Assembly: GCA_030323885.1 (NCBI GenBank)
Contig: CM059186.1
Location: 20,684,998 to 20,748,997 of the forward strand
Direction: 5' to 3'
DNA length: 64,000 nucleotides
From: Branchipolynoe longqiensis
Taxonomy: Eukaryota; Annelida; Polychaeta; Phyllodocida; Polynoidae
Of this stretch, positions 21,600 through 32,319 are shown piece after piece (the stretch's first letter is position 1; every line of letters begins with the position of its first letter). Both the position numbers and the translations under genes were made by a program. A model generated the notes under the pieces. That model was given only the letters and a program-made list of their open reading frames with translations, had not been told where the DNA came from and made no database searches.

Positions 21600-22270
21600 G
21601 TCCCCATCCCCGACCCCGGGCCCGCCCTGTCCCCGGGCCCGTTCAAAGGGCCGCACCCTGCCTCATCCCGCCCCACCCCAGTCCCCACCTCGGTAGTTCC
21701 GTCCGGCTCCCGCCCCACAACGTCCCGCTTGTCTCATCGACCTCAGCCTTCCTTGCCTCGCCTCGCCCCGCCCCGCCTCGCCCCACTTCTCCCCAGCCCG
21801 TCTCGCCCCGCCCCGCCTCGCCCGCCTCGCCCCGCCTCGCCTCGGCCCGCCTCGCCTCTCTCCGCTTTGCCTCGCCTCTCCCCGCCTGGGCTTTCTCCGC
21901 TTCGCCTCGTGCCCACGTCTGCTTCTCCCTTAGTCGCCCCACCTTACCCCGCCCTGCCCCACCTCGCGCCGCCCCATCCATCCTCATCCCACCTCGCCCC
22001 GCCCCGCCTCGCCTCGCCTCGCCCACCACGCCAACCTCTCCAGGGTTGTCTCACCTTGCCTGCCTCGCCCATCTTGTCCTGCCTCACTCGCCTCACACGC
22101 CTCGTCCCGCCTCACCCCGCCTGCGCCACCTCACTCACCTAACCAGCCTCACCCCACCTCAACCCTCCTCACCCCGCCTCAGCCAGTCTCACAACCTTGC
22201 ACCCGCCTCTTTCACCCCACACCGCCCCTTACTTCACCACTCTCACTTCCTTCCCCCACCTCACCCACCC
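21600..22270. repeat. C/T-rich degenerate tract
   Basis: cctcgccccgcctcgcc-type repeats run without unique sequence. Confidence 0.8.
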
Positions 22271-22452
22271 GCGACACGCGCGCACCACGCGGCCGAAGCA
22301 CACAACAAGAATCGACGCTTTCACCACGCATTGTGCGCCGCTGCCGCGCAATTACTAAACAAATTTGGTGGCCGCGCTGCCTCTAATGTCCAGGCGGGCG
22401 GCGAGCTGATTAACACTTAGCGCCGGGTTATTGCTCCCCCTGGTGGCGACCC
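22271..22452. other. Unique island with CTCF-like site
   Basis: Unique sequence containing gcaattactaaacaaatttg and gctgattaacactt. At its edge is gctccccctggtggcgac (22433-22450), whose complement contains CCACCAGGGGG, the core of the CTCF motif. Confidence 0.45.
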
Positions 22453-22747
22453 CCCACCCCCCATCCCCAACCGCCACACCCCACCACCCCCATCCACCAC
22501 CCCGAGCCTTCACATATCCCCTCCTACCCCCCCACCCCTACCATCACTGCCACCCCCATCGCCCACCCTGCGCTTCCACATACCCCCCCGAGCCCCCGCT
22601 GTGCTCCAATCCCCATTGGTACACCACTACACTCACCCTCACCTACACCCACATCCACCCGGGTAACACTACTGGAGTTGCTTCCCCCAGCTCAACACTT
22701 CCCTTCCTGGTACTGGGCCCGTATGCATGACGCAGTATTAACTTGGT

Positions 22748-23056
22748 GTTCTCTGTGGCGGAGTGGTTAGAGTGTCTGACTTTTTTCTAGGTCGGACCCC
22801 TAATCTGAAGGTCAGTGGTTCGATTCCCTGTTCCCCCACCTCCGCCAATTTGGATTTCAACCGTTGTGTCTAACTTACAGCGTCATCAAAGGCCAGTTGC
22901 TCTCATACCATGTCTATGTGGTGTGGGAGGTTAAAAATCCCTTGGGTCGGTAAAAGTGTAGGCTCGGGCTTTCTATCAACAAACTGTCTAATGGTGAAAA
23001 CAAGCCTATTCAGGCTTATCCATGATAGGCAGTATACATCTTCAAGAGAGAGCTTA
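22748..23056 (+). mobile_element. SINE-B copy 2
   Basis: The head gtggcggagtggttagagtg, box B ggttcgattccc and a body with ccaatttggatttcaaccg, taccatgtctatgtggtgtg and tccatgataggcag are the full-length plus-strand form of SINE-B. Confidence 0.88.
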
Positions 23057-23177
23057 CACTCGGTGTGTTTGAACTAACACTGCTCCTTGCGTACTGAGTT
23101 GTTGCCGCTAACCTAGAAATCCCCGCCAAAACCAGTTTTGGCTCGCTAACACAGCGTCATGCATACTGGTCCAGGTC

Positions 23178-23693
23178 ATGCCCTCCCCACTCCCCTCCCC
23201 CTCCCATACCTCCCCTCCCCTCCACACGCTCTACTCAATCACCACGGGAGCTGTTCCCACCACTCTTACAAGCTGGCTCTGGTACATCCTGGTCAGAACT
23301 AACATCCCCCATCCAGTCAGCCTTCCTGCTTCTACCCAAGTCGCAGTCAACTGCTTCAGGACTGGCTACTGCCGTTGGATTGATGTCCCCAACCTCCAGC
23401 GCTGTCCCTGCGGCACTAAGATCTTCAATGTGGCCCACATACTCGCCTCATGTGGCGCCATCGACAGATCTGCCATCAGTGACTTCATGGAGGACTCTGA
23501 CCGCCAAGTCAGCGACAATAGGGCTGCTCTGGCCATCCTCTCCAGGATTTCCAAGTCATCCTGGAACGCACTTGGTCACTTCTACAACCAGATATCATCA
23601 ACGCTGTCGGTCACCCAGAACCTGACACCGAGGACTAGCAGGCCCCACCTCGTCCCCATATGTGTCTTGACTCCACTACCAACTAAACACTAA
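23178..23693 (+). pseudogene. LINE C-terminal fragment
   Basis: The middle of this frame reads QVAVNCFRTGYCRW, RCPCGTKIFNVAHILASC and a trailing helical region (NRAALAILSRISKSSW). A cysteine-histidine cluster C-X-C-X(8)-H-X4-C after a conserved R-T-G-Y block is the usual C-terminus of many LINE reverse transcriptases. The RT core is absent, as expected for a severely 5'-truncated copy. The listed start is only the first ATG; real homology begins near 23330. Confidence 0.6.
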
Positions 23694-23807
23694 TTTTCAC
23701 TAACAACTAACAGGTAACCCCACCCACTGTCTAATGAATTCCATCCTCACTTCACTTCTTCCTCTGGCCTTGGCCGGACTTAGTGTGCATACTGGTGAAT
23801 CTGGAGG

Positions 23808-24076
23808 GACTGGAAGTTTGGATCCTGGTCAAGTCAAACCAATGACTTATAAAATAGGTACCTGTTGCTACTCGGCGCTTGGTGTTATGATGTCAGGACT
23901 GGGACTGGTGCACAGTGTCAGGATAATCTGACTGTGTGGGACATCAGGTCATGGTGCCAGTGGTCTGATTTCCCAGTGGGGCAGCACTATAAAGTCACCA
24001 TGAGTGCAAGCTGTCACAAGTCGGTGCACATCCTGGTATGGCCGAGGGTCTTACTGGGGCATAAAACTACACCAAC
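23808..24076 (+). mobile_element. SINE-A copy, diverged
   Basis: A box-B-like remnant followed by gtcaagtcaaaccaatgact, gtcaggataatctgactgtg, gcactataaagtcaccatga and a tail variant ggtcttactggggcataaaa. Confidence 0.8.
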
Positions 24077-24375
24077 TACCCAGCCTCCTTCATCCCTCTC
24101 AGAGGGCTGTGGTTGGGCTCTTCGGCTGCCTTTTTCGTTATTCCCCACCCCCTCCAATACCTCTGACCACTACCCATTGGAAGTCAACTCCCGACCACAT
24201 GGGACCCTTTCTATCCCCCAACCACAGCCTCCAATCCAATCCTCACGCCCTCCAGTTCCCCACCCGAGGTTCGGAAATATGTTCACAGGTATATAGACTT
24301 TTTGTATTAAATAGAACTCAAACATGTGTAGACTCATGGTTCATTAATTATAGTTTTGGGTTTTATATCCTTCAG
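24077..24375 (+). repeat. SINE-A 3' extension plus repeat F
   Basis: The first 180 bp (gggctgtggttgggctc, ctctgaccactaccc, gaagtcaactcccg) recur after the SINE-A fragment at 56441-56640, so a longer tail moved or duplicated with the SINE. The part 24268-24375 (aaatagaactcaaacatg, ggttcattaattatagtttt) recurs at 30138-30243, again next to a SINE-A copy. Confidence 0.65.
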
Positions 24376-24595
24376 TCATCAGGACACACTACTGGAGTTG
24401 GAACCCAACTGGACATTTCAATTACTAATAGTACTGGCCACAACTGGCCTCAACCCCATCCCCACTCACACACTTCCACACCCACAAATACTCAATAACC
24501 ACGGCTGCTATTCCCAACTGAGCTCCCCTCCTTCCCTTCTCACAAATCTTTCCAATCCAATCCCCAACAACAACTTCACCTACTCAAGGCCTCAA

Positions 24596-24872
24596 GGGAG
24601 TTCGGTTCCCAGTCGAGTCAAACCAATGACTTATCAAATTGATTCTTGTCACTTCCCAGCCTGGCACTCAGCATAGATAGGATAGGGAAAGGACTGGTTA
24701 GCTCTATGTCAGGATAATGTGACTGAGTAGGATATTGGGTCATGGCGGTGGCAGCCTGATTTCCAAGGAGGGCAGCACTATAAAGATGCCATGAGTTCAT
24801 GCTGTCACAAGTCGGTACCCATCCTGATATGACGTAGATGTTGCAAGGATGCAAAACTCGAACAACCAACTA
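24596..24872 (+). mobile_element. SINE-A copy, head lost
   Basis: Starts inside box B (gttcggttcccagtcg) and runs through body and tail. Confidence 0.85.
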
Positions 24873-25330
24873 ACTCAAGGCTTCAACAAAATTGCACAAC
24901 TCCCCACTGAACACGCCTTTCTTGACCTTAGATGTTGCCAGGGTGTAAAACTCCAACAACCAACCACTCAAGGCCTCCCCAACATTGGATCTGCTGTGTT
25001 CAGAGCTGAGAACCCTTGCACAGCAGCAGCTCCCCACTGAACACACCTTTCTTCAGATATGACCTTTGATGTTCCCAAGAGGTAAAACTCCAACAACCAA
25101 CCAACTCAAGGCTTCAACAACACCCCACTGAACACACCTTTCTTGACCTTAGATGTTGCCAGGATGTAAAACTCCAACAACCAACCAACTCAACGCCTCC
25201 GCAACATTGGAGTTGCTGTGCCCAGCTGAGAACTCCAACTCAGGAGTAACTCCCCAACTGAAGACACCTTTCTTTAGGTATGACCTTAGATGTTGTCAGG
25301 ACGTAAAACTCCAACAACCACAAAACCAAC
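24873..25330. repeat. Tandem units seeded by a SINE-A tail
   Basis: The tail block ttagatgttgccaggatgta plus aaactccaacaaccaac recurs near 24924, 25067, 25148 and 25284, alternating about 80- and 140-bp spacings, with ctgaacacacctttctt preceding each copy. The SINE tail has become the unit of a small tandem array. Confidence 0.75.
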
Positions 25331-25374
25331 CTTTCTTCAGGAGTAGGTGCTATCGACCCCTCCCCCCTCTTTAT

Positions 25375-25525
25375 GCACCACCACCCACCCGCCCCACTCC
25401 CCACTCCCCACTTCCCACTCCCCATGCCCCACTCCCCACTCCCCACGCCCCACTCCCCACTCCCCACTCTCCACTCCCCACACCCCGCTCCCCACTCCCC
25501 ACACCCCACTCCCCACTCACTCAAC
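25375..25525. repeat. (ccccact)n array
   Basis: Heptamer-based repeats ccccactccccact with few interruptions. Confidence 0.85.
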
Positions 25526-25710
25526 ATCTTTCCACTAAGCCTCACACATCACCCATACGTGGAACCCACTCTGTGGAACTCATCTCTGAAGCAGCTCTTC
25601 AGCTAACCACCACTCCACGCATGCGCAACACACACTCAACTATCACCCCCACCCCCCCACACACACACCAATCCACCCAACGTATACTTTTATTCTTCCC
25701 ACTCCATTGA

Positions 25711-25882
25711 CTGGACGTGGTGGCCGAATCGGCAGAGCGCAGGCTTCTCTTGGGGAAGGTCGGGAGTTTGAATCCCAGCTGAGTCAAACCAGTGACTTAC
25801 AAAATTGATACTTATCGCTACCTATTCTGGCGCTCAGTGTTAATACTAATAGGGTAGGACAAGAACTGGTTTGCACAGCCTC
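25711..25882 (+). mobile_element. SINE-A 5' half
   Basis: The head ggtggccgaatcggcagagc, box B-like gggagtttgaatccc and the first body block end at gtttgcacagcc, where a CCTCCA array begins. Confidence 0.85.
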
Positions 25883-25884
25883 CA

Positions 25885-26228
25885 GTGACCCGCCTCCATG
25901 CTCCAGCCTCCAGCACCCATCATCTAGCCTCTAGCCTCCATATGCCACCCTCCACCCTCCACCCTCCACCCTCCACCCTCCAACCTCCAACCTCCATCTA
26001 ACCACATGACTCCACCCTCCACCCTCCACCCCCCACCTTCCAGCCTCCAGCCTCCACCCTCCACCCTCCACCCTCCACCCTCCATCTAACCACATGACTC
26101 CAGCCTCCAGCCTCCAGCCTCCACCCTCCACCCTCCACCCTCCAGCCTCCACCCTCCACCCTCCAACCTCCACCCTCCACCCTCCACCCTCCACCCTCCA
26201 ACCTCCAACCTCCATCTAACCACATGAC
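25885..26228. repeat. (cctccacc/cctccag)n minisatellite
   Basis: Short cctccaccctccag units, with a longer unit ending ccatctaaccacatgact repeated at about 25994, 26088 and 26212. The array starts exactly where SINE-A breaks off. Confidence 0.9.
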
Positions 26229-26399
26229 TCCACCCCCTCTCACATCTAACCTCCTTGTCCCAGCATCAGGCCGCCCAACCTTTAACCAAATCTACTCACT
26301 TTTCTACCCCCCCCTCCCCACCACCCTCCCCCGGACACCCCACACCCACCAACCATCCAATCCTAATACTGCACTTACCTCATACAATCCACCCCCCCC

Positions 26400-27398
26400 T
26401 ACCTCCACCCCCGTCAGCCCCCCCCATCCACTCCTCCACTCCAACAAAACACTGTACTGCACGTCAGTCCCATACTCACTTCACCATCTCTGCCCACACT
26501 GCCCTTAAAGTTATACTTACATATAGGGCTTTTCTACTTCCGGTTCCTTTCCCCCAAAGCCCTAGCCAATCGTGAACCTCGTTGTCGCCAATGCACCTCT
26601 CCCCACTCATAATCACGGGAACAAGTTCCCAAGACACTCATCACCCCAGTCCACCCCATCCCACGCACTCTCCCTCTTGCACCACTAGCACCCACCCCCA
26701 CCCCCTTTACCCCATCCCACTCCCTCTCCCTCCCCCACCGCTAGCGCCCCACCACCCCACCCCACGCCCTCTCCTCAACCAGCCTTCCCGCCGAGCCCTC
26801 CCTCCATCTCTCCCTCCCTCCACACCTGTCTCCTCACTCCACGTCTTCTCCCCATAGCTAACCTTCCATCCCCTCAGCCATCCCTTACCACGTCGTCTCC
26901 TCTCCGACTCCAGCCCCATCACTCCTTCTTCCCTCTTCTACCCCTTCTCCTCTCCTCCCCTCCATCCCCTCCTCTCGCCTCCCATCACCCCCATCTATCA
27001 TCTCCTCCCCTCCTCTCCCACCCCCTCCTCTCCCATCCCTTCCGCTCTCCTCTCCTCCTCTCTCCCCCCTTCCTCTCCTCTGCCCTCCTCTGCCCTCATC
27101 TGCCCTCATCTGCCCTCCTCCCCCCTCACTCACCTTCCTCTCCTCATCTTTCCCCTCCTCTCCTCTCCTATCTCTCTCTCCCCCCCCCTCCCTTTCATCC
27201 CTTCTTCCCTCCCCTCCCCTTTAGCTTCGGCCCTCCCTCCCTTCCTTCATTCCCTTCCCTTCTTCTGCTCCTCTCATGTCCTCCCCTCCCTACTCCTCCC
27301 TTCTCCTCCGCTCCCGTCCCCATCTCCCACTCTCCTCTCCCCACCTCCTCCCACCTCACCCCACATCCTCACCCCCCCACCCCCCCCCCCCTTGTCTT
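26400..27398. repeat. Polypyrimidine tract
   Basis: About 1 kb of mostly C and T (cctcccctcctctcc type) without a gene. Confidence 0.85.
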
Positions 27399-27399
27399 A

Positions 27400-27725
27400 A
27401 CGCGTGCCGCACTTCTTAATGTCACTTTCTAATCCGCTGAGTGACGCGCCGGGCGGGCATTGAGCGGGGCGCCCCCTAGTGGCGGCCACCAAATGCCTAT
27501 TACCGGTCCCTGAGCTGCTCGGCGCGGCAGCGACTCGCGGCGGGGATTAGGGCGGGTCGGGGCGACTGGAAGCGCGTTGATTAGAAGTATAAGATGAAGA
27601 AACTGGTTATTTAGCGGCCGGATACGGCTTCTATTAGGTCTGCGCAGCCGCAGAATGGATGTGCCACGCCGCCAGGGCGGCGCCATTGAACATACACAGC
27701 GGAAGTAAAAGAACTTCCAACCACA
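27400..27725. other. Unique island with strong CTCF-like site
   Basis: Unique sequence with gcgccccctagtggcggcc at 27469-27487; its complement contains CCACTAGGGGGCGC, a full CTCF core. Homeodomain-like attag/gatta blocks and a ggcggcgccattgaac element lie nearby. It lies just outside the TTAA MITE at 27732. Confidence 0.5.
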
Positions 27726-27731
27726 GCTTAA

Positions 27732-28081
27732 GGTTGCATAGTCCAATGGTTTCGAAGGTTTTTTTTGGCCATTTTCTGAGATAAATACATTAAATTGATT
27801 GTTGTAATCTATGTTACTTTAGTTTGAAGTGACGTTTATTTTAAATGGCTAACTTTGAGATATTTGAAGTGCAACGGTGTAAAATTAGTTTTGGTAAGCA
27901 CACCAAAAGGTCTGACACCATAGGCTTCTGCAGTAACAGGTTCTATTAAATTGACTTTGCATTCCTTTCTATGTGTCAACAAATGCTTATAAGTGCAGTA
28001 TGTGAAAGTTAAATATGTATAATCAAATCTAAATAATTGTTTTGGCTTTGACAATGTGATGCTTCATCGGACTATACAGCT
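27732..28081. mobile_element. TTAA MITE (family D), copy 3, intact
   Basis: About 350 bp with ends ggttgcatagtccaatgg and catcggactatacagct, flanked by TTAA on each side (27728-27731, 28082-28085). Confidence 0.88.
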
Positions 28082-28142
28082 TTAATTGATTAAGTAGGGG
28101 ACATTAAAATTATTCCCAATTCTGTTGGTCTCTCAGGAAGGT

Positions 28143-28237
28143 GGCAGTATCTAAGTTACATATGTAGAATCAAATCTATTACATTGTTTTGGTTTTGAAG
28201 ATTTGATGCTTTCATCGAACTATGCAGCTTTTAACTT
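28143..28237. repeat. TTAA MITE fragment
   Basis: The terminal third of family D (acatatgtagaatcaaatct, tttcatcgaactatgcagct). Confidence 0.7.
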
Positions 28238-28407
28238 TCGACTTTCCCTGTCGCAAGGGCCTCATAGTCCTACTGAGCATTGGCACTTGCTTTATAGGTT
28301 TATAGCTTATTCCGTGTGTTGGCTGAAAGAATAAGACATAATGTATCCATTGGTGGTAAGTGGTTAGTTGCCTGGGATACAGTCTCTCATTATATTACTT
28401 AGTTAAA

Positions 28408-28790
28408 ACTGCATAGTCCGATGAAGTATCAGATTTTCAAAACCAAAATAATTGAAGAGATTTGACTCTACATATCTAACTTAGATATTGATGCAAATAT
28501 TAAGCAGTTATTGCCACATAGAAGGTAACACTAAAACAATTTGATAGAACCTGTTACTATTGAAGCCTATGGTGTCAGAGTTATGGCACGCTTGCCAAAA
28601 CTAAGTTTGCCTGTTTGAATTTCAAATATCTCAAAACGTATCCATTTAAAATCAAAGTTAATTTAACCTGAAATAAGGTAGAACATAACGATCAATTTAA
28701 TATATTTATCTAAAAAAACTGACCAGAACGCAAACCCATTGGACTATGGAAAAGGTTATGCTTTCATCGGCTATGCAACCTTAATGAAGC
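28408..28790. mobile_element. TTAA MITE (family D), inverted copy
   Basis: TTAA-flanked (28404-28407, 28791-28794) with ends actgcatagtccgatga and tcatcggctatgcaacc, and a short internal duplication of its right end. Confidence 0.82.
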
Positions 28791-28794
28791 CAAC

Positions 28795-29045
28795 AAAGTT
28801 TGCTTTATTTAATGACGCCTCTAGAGCGCATTGATTTTATCATCGGCTGTTGGATGTCAAATATATTGGGCATTCTGACATATTTAGTTGGAAGAAACCT
28901 GCTGCCACATAGTCTACTCTTTTCGATAAGCAGCAAGGGGATTTTATATGCACTTTCCGACAGACAGGACAGCTCATACACATCCTTTGAACCAGTTGTG
29001 GACCACTGGTTGTGCGAGCTTTTTAGGGCACAATCAAGGCTGAGT
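28795..29045 (-). mobile_element. SINE-C (molluscan-type SINE body)
   Basis: The minus strand reads gtatgagctgtcctgtctgt, gtgcatataaaatccccttg, gacatccaacagccgatgat and ctctagaggcgtcattaaat, then an A-rich tail. From memory, this string of blocks is common in gastropod and other molluscan genomes. The tRNA head is not clear. It is the main taxonomic clue in the window. Confidence 0.65.
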
Positions 29046-29064
29046 GTCTCTTTTTCTTCTTTTT

Positions 29065-29352
29065 TTCCCTATCATGGATAAGTCTGAATAGAGTCTGAAT
29101 AGAGTGAAAACAGTTTGTCGATAGAAAGCCCGACCCTACACTTTTACCAACCGAAGGGAGTTTTAACCTCCCACACCATATAGACATGGTATGAGAGCAA
29201 CCGGCCTTTGATGATGCTGTAAGTTATACACAGCGGTGGTAATCCAAATTGGCAGAGGTGTGGGGGGCATGGGGAATCGAACCACCGACCTTCAGATGAG
29301 GAGTCTGACTTAGAAAAAAGTCAGACACTCTAACCATCCTGCCACAGAGAAC
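29065..29352 (-). mobile_element. SINE-B copy 3
   Basis: Minus-strand copy with the head complement cactctaaccatcctgcca, box B complement ggggaatcgaacc and the full body ending near tatcatggataagtctg. Confidence 0.87.
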
Positions 29353-29486
29353 AGCCGAGTCAAAGCAATAACTTACAAAATGTATTCTTGTCACTACCTC
29401 CAGCCTCCAGCCTCCAGCCTTCAGCCTCCAGCCTCCAGCCTCCAGGTACCAGCCTCCAGCCTCCAGCCTCCAGCCTACAGCCACTC
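29353..29486. repeat. SINE-A scrap followed by (cctccag)n
   Basis: About 45 bp of SINE-A (cgagtcaaagcaataacttac to ttgtcactacc) run straight into cctccagcctccag repeats. The same junction type occurs at 25882. Confidence 0.75.
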
Positions 29487-29520
29487 ATGTTGGTCAAGTG
29501 GTGGTTATTATTAGTATTAG

Positions 29521-30095
29521 TGTTACTCTCCACGGCTGGCATCTGTGGGTTGTGTAGGCAGGCTATAATGAAATCAATACAGGCAAGAAGAGAAAGGAAG
29601 AGTATAAATAATGAAATTAGAGAGAGAGACAATGCCCTCAGGTTTATTATTATATAGTGGTACATGGATCTGGTATGGCTTACCACCAGACACGTGTTCT
29701 CGAATGAGCAACAAGCATTTATAGTTCCACCAATGAACAGTAAGCATTGCTGTGTCACCATGGGTACTGTGATCTGCCCACCACCACCACCATGCAGTGT
29801 AGCTGCTTGGCCACCACCTGCCTAAGCTGTGTGTGTGGTGATCCGTGACTAACAGTTGGGGGGGGGGGCGTAGTGAGTAGAGCTCCCGAGGCCCCTTACA
29901 CACTATCACTAGTGCCTCCTTCACACTATCTACCTAATACACAATGACTATTGACCATAAGTAAAGGATCACCAGCACCTACATAAATACATTCATGCAC
30001 CTAGCACCATATATCATCTACCTTAATATACCATTTGCATTCCATTATAGACCATTTGCATTCCCCACCAATACGTTTTATCGGAATATTTTACA
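29521..30095 (-). mobile_element. Solo LTR related to the gypsy LTR at 3521-4005
   Basis: It runs TGTTACTC to TTTTACA on the plus strand. Shared blocks with the first LTR are ggttgtgtaggcaggctat, the minus-strand TATATAATAATAAACC box region and the outer end ggaatattttac. No gypsy coding sequence is adjacent, so this is a solo LTR left by LTR-LTR recombination. Flanking 5-mers attag and attca are only partly alike, so the target duplication is uncertain. Confidence 0.7.
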
Positions 30096-30137
30096 ATTCA
30101 GCCCTACTGACCCCCGACAGCTGTTGGTGATGTAGGC

Positions 30138-30243
30138 TAGGAAATACATTCACAGTTACATGGGTTTTCTCTATTAAATAGAACCCAAACATGTATGGAC
30201 TCATGGTTCAATAATTATAGTTTGGGGTTTTATATCCTTCCAA
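30138..30243 (+). repeat. Repeat F, copy 2
   Basis: Matches 24268-24375 (ctattaaatagaacccaaac, ctcatggttcaataattata, gggttttatatccttc). Its end touches a SINE-A copy. Confidence 0.7.
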
Positions 30244-30521
30244 CATCTAAGGTCATCGGGATATGTACAAATTAGTGAAAGTTCACACTCATGGCGACTT
30301 TACAATGCTGCCCCACTGGGAGCCCAGGCCATCAAGACAATGACCTGATTTCCCACTCAGTTACATTATCTTGACACTGATCTAACCAGTACTTGACCTA
30401 TCCTAGTAATGCTGAGCAGCAGGCTAGGTAGGGACAAGTATCAATTCTGTAAGTCATTGGTTAGCCTCGGCGGGGACTCGAAATTCCGACCTTGCGCTTG
30501 CCAATTCGGGCACCGTGTCCG
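30236..30521 (-). mobile_element. SINE-A copy, diverged
   Basis: Minus-strand body and tRNA head remnant (ccaattcgggcaccgtgtcc). Confidence 0.82.
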
Positions 30522-30945
30522 AATAATAGCGAATGGCTGTGGAGAAAACTTAGTTCACTGCAATATAAGTCCCAGAGTAAATTAGTGCTAATCCTAATAT
30601 CACTAATGATCATGCAAGAAAAATACTTGGTTTAAAAAAAAGCAGATGCTTAGCTCTTGAATATTGGGTTAATTTATTTCCCACGCAAACCATGAACCAA
30701 CATCCCGAAGCTTCGACACCGTGAAAAAAAGGTTCTGGTCGAGATGAAGAAAATAGATTTAGCGATGGGAAAACATCACAAAAAGTGAAGGCTTGTGTGA
30801 CGGTATGGCGCCCACTTTACGCTAACATCTACATTTGACAGGTGTGGACGATAAACAGCAGGTAAACATCTCTGTTTGTAAGGGGGCTCCATAGTACTGT
30901 GTACCAGATGCACACAACTATATATATATATATATATATCCTGCA
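30522..30945. other. Unassigned unique DNA ending in (TA)n
   Basis: No exon or repeat recognised; a TA microsatellite lies at 30919-30938. Confidence 0.4.
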
Positions 30946-30947
30946 TA

Positions 30948-31055
30948 CAGTAAAACCTCTCTAAACCGACAATGGGACCGACTTTAAATGACCCATTTAG
31001 GGAGGTGTTCGGTTTAGAGAGTTAGAATAGCATAGCATAAACAGCAGGTCGGGCT
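30948..31055. mobile_element. Pogo/Tigger-like MITE, left-end fragment
   Basis: Begins TA-cagtaaaacctctctaaac and holds the subterminal repeat aatgacccatttagggaggt. The right half is missing or masked by the SINE at 31066. Confidence 0.65.
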
Positions 31056-31065
31056 CCAGAGTACA

Positions 31066-31405
31066 GTTTTTTGGTTGTTGTTTTACGTCCTAGCAACATC
31101 TATGGTCACATCAGGACGGGTACCGACTTGTAACAGTGCGCACTCATGGCGACTTTATAATGCTGCCCCACTGGAAGACTAGGCCGCCAGCACCAATACC
31201 TGATATCCCACTCAGTCTCATTATCCTGACACTGAGCCAACCAGTCCTTGCCCTATCCTAATAATGCCGAGCGCCAGGATAGGAAGCGACAAGTATCAAT
31301 TTTTATGTGATTGGTTTGACTTGACCAGGGTTCGAACCCAAGATCCCATGGCCTACCAACAAGGGAGTCGGACGTTTTAACTCATTCGGCCATCCAGTCT
31401 GGTCC
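31066..31405 (-). mobile_element. SINE-A copy with 10-bp target duplication
   Basis: Complete minus-strand copy flanked by ccagagtaca at 31056-31065 and 31406-31415. Confidence 0.9.
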
Positions 31406-31474
31406 CCAGAGTACACAGTGAGCCCAGATACATCAAAACTATATAATGAATATGTACGCAACATATATACTGTA

Positions 31475-31667
31475 CAGAGTAAAACCTCTCTAAATCGACC
31501 GACCATCGGACCAACTTTAAATGATCCATTTAGGGAGGTTGTCTGTTTAGGGAGTTAAAATATCATTACAATGGCATTGAACAGGCGATCGCTTGACACC
31601 CAAATAAAGTGATCGATATAGGGGAGTGGTCGATCTGTGGAGATGGTTGGTTAGAGAGGCGTTACTG
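31475..31667. mobile_element. Pogo/Tigger-like MITE, 193 bp
   Basis: The TA-flanked ends cagagtaaaacctctctaaa and ttggttagagaggcgttactg are inverted repeats of the CAGT..ACTG type. The interior has ccatttagggaggttg and gatcgatataggggag. The same layout is seen at 34220-34811. Confidence 0.8.
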
Positions 31668-31701
31668 TATATGTGAGTATATATACCAAAGTATATATAC
31701 T

Positions 31702-32028
31702 AGTATATGCGGATGTAGGAATCGCATGGTGCTGCCCCCTCCCACCGGTTCGATGAACCCGCTGGGAGGGGTTTGGCTATTCCACCAGCCTACCCACCTG
31801 ATATATACCCCACTGCTTTCACCTGCTGTTCACTCTGCTACTGCCTGAAAGCCTATACACACCTGTACTATTTATTTTAATTTTATTATATTTATATCTC
31901 TTTTATTCCTTATATTTCGGTAGGGCATTTGTAGCCCAGCCAGATACTACCACATTGACTTTAGTAATAAAAAACTGTATCCACCACACTGCCTTCGGCT
32001 TAATGCGTACTTACACACATATATGCAC
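31702..32028 (+). repeat. LTR-like sequence
   Basis: It starts tgtaggaatcgcatgg and ends near cgtacttacaca, with a TATA-like gatatatacccc box, a later taataaaaaactgtatcc poly(A)-signal region and an inverted repeat near the start (cctcccaccggttcgatg / aacccgctgggagggg). The layout is that of a solo LTR in plus orientation, but no target duplication or matching partner is in the window. Confidence 0.4.
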
Positions 32029-32032
32029 ATAC

Positions 32033-32245
32033 ACACAGTTTCTCATTGAGTACCCCATATTGAGATGAATCAATACTCAAGGGACACTCCAGATTAACAG
32101 TCGTCGGTTTTACTGCATGATAAGGCTGATTAGACCGCATGAAAGTAGAACCTTCCAATCTGTGAACATCTTTTTTTAATTCTTCTTCTAAAGTCTTAGG
32201 AAAATTGTTATTAGTTTCATCAAAAGGAGCGGGTGTGTTATTGTC
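32033..32245 (-). CDS. Coding-like segment, possible second exon of a host gene
   Basis: On the minus strand 71 codons are open with ordinary, non-repetitive composition: DNNTPAPFDETNNNFPKTLE at the start, a charged helix (LEEELKKDVHRLEG), then PYHAVKPTTVNLECPLSID. Just upstream is ctctcattag, usable as a 3' splice site; at the end TGT|GTATGT and, 18 bp on, TGT|GTAAGT are possible 5' splice sites. All junctions are phase 0, matching the candidate first exon at 36717-36836 on the same strand 4.5 kb upstream. The protein is not recognised. It could instead be an unrecognised retroelement piece, since LTR-like DNA adjoins it. Confidence 0.35.
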
Positions 32246-32319
32246 CTAATGAGAGTGTTGTCATCTCGGCGCCATATCTCTTATTCTATATATGCCTGTG
32301 TATGTGGTGAGGGCGGTGG

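Noticed and set aside
23178..23330. Start of the plus-strand ORF as part of the LINE protein
   Set aside because: The first 50 residues are low-complexity S/P/T sequence; similarity to LINE C-termini begins later.
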